From an uncultured Prevotellaceae bacterium (GTDB lineage Bacteria > Bacteroidota > Bacteroidia > Bacteroidales > Bacteroidaceae), in the NCBI GenBank assembly GCA_937893145.1, contig CALBJW010000034.1, forward strand, positions 1 to 6,659: a stretch of 6,659 nucleotides of DNA, given 5' to 3'. A program made the translations under genes and the position numbers. How positions within the stretch are numbered: the first letter of the stretch is position 1; each line of letters starts with the position of its first letter. The notes under the pieces were generated by a model. That model searched no databases. It had not been told where the DNA came from and worked only from the letters and a program-made list of their open reading frames with translations. Shown one piece after another: positions 1-4,975 of this stretch.

Positions 1-606
1 CATGCCCAGAACATCACACTCATCGATGCCACCTGTCCCGTAGTGCTCAACCTCCAGAAACGCATCAAGGCAGCCTACGAGCAGGGCGGACAGATAGTCA
101 TCTATGGCAAGAACGGACACGCTGAGGTCATCGGACTCGTAGGACAGACCGAAGGCAACGCCATAGTCATCGAGAACCTTGAGGATGCCAAACTCCTCGA
201 CTTCTCTCGCGACATCAAACTCTTCTCGCAGACCACCAAGTCACTCGCTGGCTTCCGCGAGATAGTGGCATACATAGAGGAGAACATGCACGACGGAGCA
301 CAGTTCACATACTCCGACACCATCTGCCGACAGGTAGCCAACCGTATGCCAAACATACGCGACTTCGCACAGAAGCACGATGTGGTCCTCTTCGTCTGTG
401 GCAAGAAGTCCAGCAACGGCAAGGTCCTCTTCGCCGAGTGCAGCAAGGTCAACCCTCGCACCTACATGATTGACAAACCATCGGAGATAGACTTCCAGTG
501 GTTCAAGGATACACAGAGCATTGGCATCTGTGGAGCCACATCCACACCAAAGTGGCTCATGGAACAATGCAAGCAACACATCACAAACACAATTAACAAA
601 GAGTAA
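1..606 (+). CDS. ispH: 4-hydroxy-3-methylbut-2-enyl diphosphate reductase (IspH), 5' end missing
   Basis: IspH carries out the last step of the MEP pathway, reducing HMBPP to IPP and DMAPP with a [4Fe-4S] cluster in the cytoplasm. The frame is open from the first base and 201 residues are visible; roughly the first 85-90 residues lie upstream, judged from usual family length. Family motifs appear in order (visible numbering): DATCPVV with cluster ligand Cys12, GHAEVIG with His40 and Glu42 (the HMBPP-binding His and catalytic Glu), QTT at 77-79, DTIC with second ligand Cys109, KKSSNG at 135-140 (substrate-binding Ser/Asn), and GICGATSTP at 175-183, which carries the third cluster Cys region and the Ser/Thr substrate contacts. 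Nothing looks damaged. The GTG at 43 lies inside the DATCPVV motif and is not a start. The stop is 25 bp before the phosphofructokinase gene, with no terminator between, so the two are probably co-transcribed. Identity is secure. Confidence 0.96.
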   Translation, partial: HAQNITLIDATCPVVLNLQKRIKAAYEQGGQIVIYGKNGHAEVIGLVGQTEGNAIVIENLEDAKLLDFSRDIKLFSQTTKSLAGFREIVAYIEENMHDGAQFTYSDTICRQVANRMPNIRDFAQKHDVVLFVCGKKSSNGKVLFAECSKVNPRTYMIDKPSEIDFQWFKDTQSIGICGATSTPKWLMEQCKQHITNTINKE

Positions 607-631
607 TTAACAATTAAAAGCAAGAATTGTT

Positions 632-1612
632 ATGGCAGAAATTAAGACAATCGGTATTATTACCTCAGGCAATGACGCACCAGGCATGAACAGTGCCATC
701 CGTGCCGTGACACGAGCAGCCATCTACAACGGCATAAAGGTCAAGGCTGTCTATCGTGGCTACAAAGGTCTTATCGACGGCGACATCGTCGATTTTGAAT
801 CACACAGCGTGAGCAACATCATACAGCAAGGAGGAACCATCCTCAAGTCCTCCCCATCCAAAGACTTCAAGTCGGAGGAAGGACGCAAGAAGGCATACGA
901 GAACATACAGCGCGAAGGCATCGACGCACTCATCGTCATCGGCGGAGACGGTTCCATCCAGGGCGCGCGTATCTTTGCACAGGAGTTCGACTTCCCTTGC
1001 ATCGCCATCCCTGCCACCATCGACAACAACCTCATCGGTACCGACACCACCATCGGCTACGACACAGCCCTCAACACCATCATGCATGTAGTCGATAAGA
1101 TTCGCGACACAGCCACCTCCCACGAACGCCTCTTCTTCGTCGAGGTCATGGGCGACGGCGCAGGTTTCCTTGCCCTCAACGGAGGTATCGCCAGCGGATG
1201 TGAAGAAGCCATCGTACCATCCTTCGAGATAGAAGACGAGCAGCTCCACCACTTCATCCAGTCTGGTTTCCGCAAGACCAAGCAGTCGAGCATCGTACTC
1301 GTAGCAGCCAACGAGAAGACAGGCGGTGCCATGCACTATGCCGACATGGTCAAGACACAGTATCCCGACCTTGATGTCCGCATCTCCATCCTCGGTCACC
1401 TCCAGCGTGGTGGTCACCCTACAGCCCACGACCGCATCATCGCCAGCCGTATGGGTGCAGCCAGCATCCAGGCACTCCGCAAGGGTCTCCGCAATGTCAT
1501 GATAGGTATCGACAACGACGAGATAGTCCATGTCCCATTCTCCCGCGTCATCAAGAACAACCGCGCCATCGACCGCAACCTCCTTGATATTTTGCATAAT
1601 ATATCGATATAG
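632..1612 (+). CDS. pfkA: 6-phosphofructokinase family protein with altered active site
   Basis: This 326-aa protein has the full length and motif order of bacterial phosphofructokinase A, which phosphorylates fructose 6-phosphate to the 1,6-bisphosphate in glycolysis. Conserved elements are GGDGS (104-108), TID with catalytic Asp131, SHER with Arg166, Arg250, and GHLQRGG (255-261). Gly107 in GGDGS argues against a PPi-type enzyme, which has Asp there. However, by alignment from memory with E. coli PfkA, six conserved positions differ: the ATP-binding Gly12 is Asn14, Arg73 is Pro75, Gly125 is Ala128, Asp130 is Asn133, Arg172 of the MGR motif is Asp175, and the substrate-binding Glu223 is Ala226. 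It may therefore be a divergent paralog, an enzyme with another donor, or inactive. The ATG at 632 fits the normal N-terminus. It follows ispH by 25 bp. Fold assignment is certain; activity is not. Confidence 0.9.
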   Translation: MAEIKTIGIITSGNDAPGMNSAIRAVTRAAIYNGIKVKAVYRGYKGLIDGDIVDFESHSVSNIIQQGGTILKSSPSKDFKSEEGRKKAYENIQREGIDALIVIGGDGSIQGARIFAQEFDFPCIAIPATIDNNLIGTDTTIGYDTALNTIMHVVDKIRDTATSHERLFFVEVMGDGAGFLALNGGIASGCEEAIVPSFEIEDEQLHHFIQSGFRKTKQSSIVLVAANEKTGGAMHYADMVKTQYPDLDVRISILGHLQRGGHPTAHDRIIASRMGAASIQALRKGLRNVMIGIDNDEIVHVPFSRVIKNNRAIDRNLLDILHNISI

Positions 1613-1629
1613 TTGAGGAGTGGCGGTAA

Positions 1630-1658
1630 AGGAATGAAAAGAATTATGTACTTTTGCG
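1630..1658 (+). promoter_or_regulatory. Candidate promoter of the antitoxin-like gene; copy 1 of a 29-bp repeat
   Basis: The segment ends with TACTTTTG (1649-1656), a match to the Bacteroidetes -7 box TAnnTTTG, about 65 bp before the start of the 78-aa gene. No TTTG is found 19-21 bp upstream, so it is weaker than its twin. The whole 29 bp reappears at 2076-2104 with a single difference (A at 1646, G at 2092). Confidence 0.5.
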
Positions 1659-1667
1659 AAATCATAC

Positions 1668-1708
1668 CGAATTAAGGATTCGCGATTGACGAAAACTCAT
1701 TCGAATTA
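1668..1708 (+). repeat. CGAATTA repeats and ATTCGAAT palindrome before the antitoxin-like gene
   Basis: CGAATTA occurs at 1668-1674 and 1702-1708, ATTCG at 1678-1682 forms an inverted repeat with the first copy, and ATTCGAAT at 1699-1706 is a perfect 8-bp palindrome. They lie between the candidate promoter and the start codon, where an autoregulating antitoxin would bind. An operator role is inference. Confidence 0.35.
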
Positions 1709-1720
1709 GCGTTTAGAAAT

Positions 1721-1957
1721 ATGAAATACGAAGATATTATAAATCAAGACAAAGATGACAATACTTTGGTAGAGGAAACTGCAATGTCCTACAAAACAGT
1801 TGCCGTTTCAGAATCATGCTTGAATGATAAAACTCCATATACTATCGCTGAACTTGACGCTCGCCTTGATCAAGCTGAGAAAGATTTTGAAGCAGGAAGA
1901 TATTTCAGTAATGAGAGTGTTATCGCAGAGTTGAACCAGTTTGTACAAGCATTGTAA
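1721..1957 (+). CDS. Small antitoxin-like protein without a visible toxin partner
   Basis: This is a 78-aa, acidic, probably cytoplasmic protein. The N-terminal 35 residues are polar and low in structure. The C-terminal half (about 40-78) is a run of charged helices containing YTIAELDARL, EKDFEAGR and a final hydrophobic helix. That pattern (a TIxEL-type helix, a DxAEADFxAGR-like turn, then SxExVxxE) recalls the C-termini of Bacteroidales type II antitoxins, but I cannot assign a named family. A toxin gene normally follows or overlaps such a gene; here only a 15-codon frame follows before a strong terminator, so it would be an orphan. The ATG at 1721 is the first start after the candidate promoter; an internal ATG at 1784 would leave 57 residues. 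Codon use is AT-rich, unlike the neighbouring pfkA. It could equally be an unrelated small protein. Confidence 0.55.
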   Translation: MKYEDIINQDKDDNTLVEETAMSYKTVAVSESCLNDKTPYTIAELDARLDQAEKDFEAGRYFSNESVIAELNQFVQAL

Positions 1958-2023
1958 TATTTGGGACATGCGTCGCCATCCAGAAGTGTTAGCCAAGAGA
2001 ATAAAATCTAAATAGACTAATAA

Positions 2024-2059
2024 ATGCCATCAGTCAAACTACGACTGGTGGCATTTTTT
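2024..2059 (+). terminator. Strong intrinsic terminator after the antitoxin-like gene
   Basis: A 12-bp stem pairs 2024-2035 with 2043-2054, complete with one G-U pair, around a 7-nt loop (AAACTAC), and a six-T run at 2054-2059 follows. This isolates the antitoxin-like gene from the downstream promoter. Confidence 0.9.
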
Positions 2060-2070
2060 ATGCCTTGATA

Positions 2071-2104
2071 TTTGGAGGAATGAAAAGAATTGTGTACTTT
2101 TGCG
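2071..2104 (+). promoter_or_regulatory. Bacteroidetes-type promoter of the small membrane protein; copy 2 of the 29-bp repeat
   Basis: TTTG at 2071-2074 and TACTTTTG at 2095-2102 are separated by 20 bp, matching the -33/-7 arrangement of the Bacteroidetes primary sigma factor. Positions 2076-2104 repeat 1630-1658 with one mismatch. The transcript would carry a leader of roughly 65 nt before the ATG at 2174. Confidence 0.75.
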
Positions 2105-2124
2105 GAGATATTAAATGTCTATAA

Positions 2125-2161
2125 TATTTGTACACCCCTTAAAGCACAGATTATACAAATA
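2125..2161 (+). repeat. 8-bp perfect inverted repeat in the membrane-protein leader
   Basis: TATTTGTA (2125-2132) and TACAAATA (2154-2161) are perfect inverted copies around a 21-bp spacer, ending 12 bp before the start codon. They could be an operator or a leader stem that affects ribosome access; neither can be decided from sequence. Confidence 0.4.
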
Positions 2162-2173
2162 CAATACTAATTT

Positions 2174-2509
2174 ATGAAGAAAAAAGCGCATATTATTACT
2201 TTGTTAGTATTGACATGCATAGCAATAGCAATAGGATTTTGGTTTGGATTCTTTGAAATATATGACTGCCCGACATGTTTGGCAATTATACCATTCGTAT
2301 ATGGCATGTATGCACTTCCTATATGCTTGCTGCTTTTACTAATTGTTCTTATCATCCGCTATTTTGTATTGAAAAAACACGAGGTGAAAACTAAACAAGT
2401 ATTTTCAGATATTATATCAGCTATGTTTCTCAATATGCTTACCAATCCTATCGCATTTTTTATAGGATGCTGGATTGGCATGATGTGTAATCCTTATAAT
2501 TGGCATTAA
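2174..2509 (+). CDS. Small multi-pass membrane protein, unknown function
   Basis: I do not recognise a family for this 111-aa protein. It starts MKKK, followed by a hydrophobic segment (about 6-27), then a short loop with a CPTC motif (32-35). A long hydrophobic stretch (about 36-66) is probably two close membrane segments broken at Pro49. A Lys-rich loop (67-75) follows, and a last hydrophobic segment (about 79-104). Three or four membrane spans in the inner membrane are likely; the basic loop should face the cytoplasm. The CxxC pair could bind metal or be redox active, but nothing else supports this. The gene has its own promoter (2071-2102) and is followed by a terminator-like hairpin, so it is a single-gene unit. 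Base composition is AT-rich compared with pfkA, consistent with acquired DNA. It may be accessory to the antitoxin-like gene, or simply a neighbour. Confidence 0.7.
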   Translation: MKKKAHIITLLVLTCIAIAIGFWFGFFEIYDCPTCLAIIPFVYGMYALPICLLLLLIVLIIRYFVLKKHEVKTKQVFSDIISAMFLNMLTNPIAFFIGCWIGMMCNPYNWH

Positions 2510-2625
2510 ATGATGAAGTAACTTTTCTGCCATTCTATGAGAATGTTGATGGTCAATCTATGTCTTGCGTAAAATACTTTCACTCTTAAGCAAGAGAGAA
2601 AGAGAATTTCATATATAAAGCAGAA

Positions 2626-2665
2626 AAAAGTGGTAAGGATATTTTTATTCTTGCCACTTTTCTCT
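2626..2665 (+). terminator. Probable intrinsic terminator after the membrane-protein gene
   Basis: AAAAGTGGTAAG (2626-2637) pairs with CTTGCCACTTTT (2650-2661) over 12 bp with one G-U pair and a 12-nt AT-rich loop. A-rich sequence precedes it and TTTTCTCTT ends it, so it could stop transcription from either side. It directly abuts the next promoter. Confidence 0.6.
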
Positions 2666-2673
2666 TACCTTTG
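2642..2673 (+). promoter_or_regulatory. Candidate promoter of the HIRAN-like gene
   Basis: TACCTTTG at 2666-2673 is a full TAnnTTTG -7 box; the -33 position (2642-2645) reads TTTT, an imperfect TTTG. It overlaps the 3' arm of the preceding hairpin and lies about 93 bp before the ATG at 2766. Confidence 0.6.
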
Positions 2674-2690
2674 TAGATAAATATAATATG

Positions 2691-2723
2691 TACCTTAGTA
2701 AAGGTATATGCATCTTGAATGCA
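2691..2723 (+). repeat. Two tandem short hairpins in the leader of the HIRAN-like gene
   Basis: TACCTT (2691-2696) pairs with AAGGTA (2701-2706), and TGCAT (2709-2713) pairs with ATGCA (2719-2723). Both are perfect and sit side by side 18-50 bp after the -7 box. They may be operator half-sites or leader RNA structure. Confidence 0.35.
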
Positions 2724-2765
2724 AAATAGTTAATCTGTAAAAAAAGAAAGAAGCACACGGTCAAT

Positions 2766-4136
2766 ATGGAAATAAAACTTGTGGTGGTAGGGATAAGAGA
2801 AATTTATCCCGAAGGTCTTGATTTCTACTTTATGAGACATCCGGTCGGCAGTCATTTGTACTTGCGAATAGAACCTGAAGGCGAGCGCTTTCCGGGTGCA
2901 GTACAAGTCCTCGATGATAAGTCCATGCGAGTGGGATATATTTCAAAGATATGGAGAAGATTCATTGAAAATGATGTTCGGAAACAGAACATTCTTAAAG
3001 TAACTGTTGCTGAGCATTGGCCTGATGACAAGGCTATAATTGTCTATGCAGAGAAAACCGAACCTGATGCTCCTCCGTTTATTAGTCATATAGAGAAAGA
3101 ACCCAACGAATTGGTGTTTGACACCACAGAACATGACAAAAAGATACAGGACGCAAGTGATTTGCTGAATTTTAGAATAAAGGAGTTGGATGACGGAAAC
3201 CTTCCTGATTCGGAAACGGATTCGCTCTTGCGTCAGCTTGAAGACTATAGTCGGATATGTTGTAGTTCGCTGGATGGCGACACTACATTCAAGCGTGCTG
3301 ATGTGATGTTTACTTTGTTGAATAATCTGGAACGATATCCTGAGTATTATGATGTCTATAGGTCTATATTTGAAGACACCAAAGACCTTGGCAGGCGACC
3401 TAATGATGTGAAGATACGAGTCTATAAGGAGCAATACGACAGAATACGGAAGTCGGCATTTGCTGCTCAACGAGGAAAAATCATGAGTCAGGTTGAAGCG
3501 TATTGGCAAAGCCTTGTTTTCGCAAATAGCGGAAAAACTGATGTTCAAATCATCGAGCAGGAAATGGACCATCTGTCTAAACTGCTTGTTGTCATGATGT
3601 ACGACAGATATGTCAGTTGTTCACAGAGTGATGAGGATTTTGCCACATCTGTATATGCGCTCAACTATGATTTGCGTTCGCTTTACATCTTATATACTCG
3701 CAGAATCAAATACGATTTTCTTTGTGAGAAACTGAAGAAACTGACTGGCGAAGTACAGCCAGTAGAGAGTGCTGTCGGCAGCAGCGATGGCAAGCAGTCG
3801 AGGGAACTCTGCATACAACTTAATTCCACCCAACGCAAAATGCTTGGCAAGGCAGAGAAAGCAGGCATAATAGAGTATAATGCGGAGCGCAAGGGATACG
3901 ACAAGGGCAAACAGTCGTCTAAGGCTTTGGTTGCCTACCTTTGCGGCCTTATCTTCTGTGGTGATTATACTAAAAATGGTGAATGGATGGAAGGATGCCG
4001 TTTTGAGGATGCCAAGTATTGCAACGAACTTTTCGGCTATGATGTGGCAGCCACTCGACGTACATGTAGAAATTCAGGAACAGGAAAATCACCTAAAGGA
4101 CATAAAAAAATAGATGATTTGTTCAAAGAAAATTAA
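2766..4136 (+). CDS. 456-aa protein with HIRAN-like N-terminus and unassigned C-terminal domain
   Basis: Three parts can be seen. Residues about 1-97 resemble a HIRAN domain: a VVVGIRE strand, then LYLRIEP, then AVQVLDD and RVGYISK, the order in which HIRAN has LxLxxEPxNxxDxxAIxV and GYI. HIRAN domains bind DNA ends in HLTF-type proteins and also occur in bacterial proteins. Residues about 120-330 are mostly helical and charged, with no motif I know. Residues about 385-455 form a compact C-terminal block: KALVAYLCG, IFCGD, a short Trp-containing loop, LFGYD, an Arg-rich stretch, then PKGHKKIDDLF. This block resembles C-termini I associate with uncharacterised Bacteroidales mobile-element proteins, but I cannot name it. 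The ATG at 2766 begins the conserved first strand and follows an A/G-rich sequence (about 2738-2756). It is monocistronic by position. A DNA-binding regulatory or replication role is inference. Confidence 0.7.
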   Translation: MEIKLVVVGIREIYPEGLDFYFMRHPVGSHLYLRIEPEGERFPGAVQVLDDKSMRVGYISKIWRRFIENDVRKQNILKVTVAEHWPDDKAIIVYAEKTEPDAPPFISHIEKEPNELVFDTTEHDKKIQDASDLLNFRIKELDDGNLPDSETDSLLRQLEDYSRICCSSLDGDTTFKRADVMFTLLNNLERYPEYYDVYRSIFEDTKDLGRRPNDVKIRVYKEQYDRIRKSAFAAQRGKIMSQVEAYWQSLVFANSGKTDVQIIEQEMDHLSKLLVVMMYDRYVSCSQSDEDFATSVYALNYDLRSLYILYTRRIKYDFLCEKLKKLTGEVQPVESAVGSSDGKQSRELCIQLNSTQRKMLGKAEKAGIIEYNAERKGYDKGKQSSKALVAYLCGLIFCGDYTKNGEWMEGCRFEDAKYCNELFGYDVAATRRTCRNSGTGKSPKGHKKIDDLFKEN

Positions 4137-4142
4137 CCTTTT

Positions 4143-4200
4143 CGTTACCTAACGACCGTTAGCGTTACCTAACGTGAATTTTGCGTCATATTCGCGTCAT
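4143..4200 (+). repeat. Helically phased direct repeats upstream of the mobile-element promoter
   Basis: CGTTACCTAACG, itself an inverted repeat (CGTTA-CC-TAACG), occurs exactly at 4143-4154 and 4163-4174, 20 bp apart, with a further CGTTAG between them. GCGTCAT follows at 4183-4189 and 4194-4200, 11 bp apart. Spacings near one and two helical turns put each copy on the same DNA face. They lead directly into the -33 region of the promoter at 4223, so operator or iteron function is likely but not shown. Confidence 0.65.
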
Positions 4201-4230
4201 TTTATATCCGGGGAATACTCCCTACCTTTG
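4199..4230 (+). promoter_or_regulatory. Promoter of the mobile-element operon
   Basis: TACCTTTG at 4223-4230 is a full -7 box. The -33 region (about 4199-4203) reads ATTTT rather than TTTG and touches the last GCGTCAT repeat, so a protein bound there would interfere with or assist the polymerase. Transcription should start near 4236. Confidence 0.65.
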
Positions 4231-4271
4231 CAGCAGAAATTTCAATTCGGAGTTTCTGCTGCTTTCTTTTT
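4230..4271 (+). terminator. Terminator-like hairpin at the predicted transcript start (attenuator candidate)
   Basis: GCAGCAGAAA (4230-4239) pairs perfectly with TTTCTGCTGC (4253-4262), and the stem can extend inward by wobble pairs to 4243/4249 around a 5-nt loop. TTTCTTTTT (4263-4271) follows. It lies immediately after the -7 box, so part of the left arm may not be transcribed if the start is at 4236; the remaining stem would still be U-tailed. It could release a short RNA or attenuate the operon. Confidence 0.6.
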
Positions 4272-4380
4272 ATAGGTCTGTCAGCAGTCAAAAACTGAGC
4301 ACGGCTCCGAGGCGATGAGGAAGAACGCCTCTCTATATCATCGTTGAGTGCAAGAGAGCATTTACTCTTTTTTATATTTA
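4272..4380 (+). promoter_or_regulatory. Structured 5' leader of the 125-aa gene
   Basis: GAGGCG (4309-4314) pairs with CGCCTC (4326-4331). An alternative stem pairs 4311-4318 with 4338-4345 (core CGATGA/TCATCG plus two G-U pairs). The two cannot form together. Just before the start codon, AAGAG (4352-4356) can pair with CTCTT (4365-4369) followed by T's to 4373. I match it to no known riboswitch. A GTG-initiated extension from 4348 is possible but would translate this last stem. Confidence 0.4.
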
Positions 4381-4758
4381 ATGAAAAATTCAAAAAACAA
4401 AAATTTGCACGCAGAGGAGCAAGGATTCAACAAAACAACAGACCTCTGTATGGATGTAAAAACCTATCTTCGACATGACCGCAGAACTCAGCTGGACAAG
4501 GCTTATAATGGAGTGCTCGTGCGAGATTCGGATGTACATTACAATTTCGTAGAGTCTGCACCTCAGACCACAGGTAAGCTCCACCCTCATGTTTTCGAGG
4601 GACGATACATCAATGTCTCAATGCATGACGATGGCTCACTTCATCCACACTTCCGCCAGCTTCGAATCGACCAGAACTTCACTGTCAACCGTTATGCTGC
4701 TGGCGTAGCAAAGGAACTCCGTATGGCACTCGGTTGCTTTGTAGAAGGAAGCAAGTAG
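4381..4758 (+). CDS. 125-aa mobile-element protein, unknown function
   Basis: I do not recognise this family. Numbering from the ATG at 4381, the N-terminus is polar and Lys/Asn-rich, then comes a DVKTYLRHDRR stretch, a middle with several His residues (KLHPHVFEG, GSLHPHFRQ) and apparent beta strands, and a C-terminal helix (about VNRYAAGVAKELRMALGCF). No signal peptide or membrane segment is visible, so it is probably cytoplasmic; the basic charge and the context suggest a nucleic-acid role, but that is inference. The frame also stays open back to a GTG at 4348; the ATG at 4381 is preferred because the extension would cover the last leader stem. It is the first gene behind the promoter at 4223, and a repeat-rich intergenic region separates it from the DUF3987-like gene. 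The two paired HPH motifs could bind metal. Confidence refers to it being a real gene. Confidence 0.7.
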   Translation: MKNSKNKNLHAEEQGFNKTTDLCMDVKTYLRHDRRTQLDKAYNGVLVRDSDVHYNFVESAPQTTGKLHPHVFEGRYINVSMHDDGSLHPHFRQLRIDQNFTVNRYAAGVAKELRMALGCFVEGSK

Positions 4759-4796
4759 TGCCCAATCAGTCACACAGTCACAGTCACAGTCCACAA

Positions 4797-4816
4797 AAAA
4801 GTCACAAATGACTTTT
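4797..4816. repeat. Perfect 8-bp palindrome with 4-bp loop
   Basis: AAAAGTCA (4797-4804) and TGACTTTT (4809-4816) are perfect inverted copies around CAAA. With A's before and T's after, it could end transcription from the 125-aa gene in addition to being part of the repeat region. Confidence 0.6.
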
Positions 4817-4829
4817 GAAGTATCTCTTT

Positions 4830-4861
4830 TATATCTTATAACTTATTGATAATAAGATATA
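4830..4861. repeat. AT-only 10-bp palindrome inside the repeat region
   Basis: TATATCTTAT (4830-4839) and ATAAGATATA (4852-4861) are perfect inverted copies around a 12-bp AT-rich spacer. It lies near the centre of the inverted AGTCAC arms, where strand opening would be easiest. Confidence 0.6.
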
Positions 4862-4975
4862 TAGATATATAATAGTATAGTGAGGAAGTCATAAATAAAC
4901 GGACTGTGACTCTGTGACTGTGACTGATGAAGGACTCGATTAGTAGTTAACAAACATTTAATTCTTTAATAAGCA

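Larger units (their letters stand above)
4766..4927. repeat. Iteron-like inverted AGTCAC arrays around an AT-rich core (origin or regulatory candidate)
   Basis: The left arm (4766-4792) has AGTCAC at 4768, 4776 and 4782, then AGTCC. The right arm (4901-4927) has GGACT, then GTGACT at 4906, 4914 and 4920. The arms are imperfect 27-bp inverted copies, matching exactly at both ends and shifted in the middle by the 6- versus 8-bp unit spacing. Another AGTCAC is at 4800. The 108 bp between is very AT-rich and holds two more palindromes. Repeated protein sites flanking an AT-rich core, next to a P-loop protein and a primase, is the layout of a replication origin. It could also be an operator region or a bidirectional terminator. 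This accounts for the gap between genes at 4759-4975. Confidence 0.6.

Noticed and set aside
800..1597. 265-aa open frame on the minus strand within pfkA
   Set aside because: Antisense shadow caused by the strong codon bias of pfkA; composition is unlike a real protein and no promoter is seen.
1968..2015. 15-codon frame (MRRHPEVLAKRIKSK) between the antitoxin-like gene and its terminator
   Set aside because: Too short to judge; no start signal and no family likeness. It may be a toxin remnant, but nothing proves it.
2943..3572. 209-aa minus-strand open frame within the 456-aa gene
   Set aside because: Antisense shadow; the plus-strand frame is longer, has a promoter and shows domain-like patterns.
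4348..4380. GTG-initiated N-terminal extension of the 125-aa gene
   Set aside because: The added residues (QESIYSFLYL) cover a leader stem, and an ATG follows at 4381, so the shorter form is preferred, though not proven.
4766..4927. CRISPR-like array reading of the AGTCAC repeats
   Set aside because: Units are 6-8 bp, adjacent without unique spacers, and inverted between the two arms; this is not a CRISPR structure.
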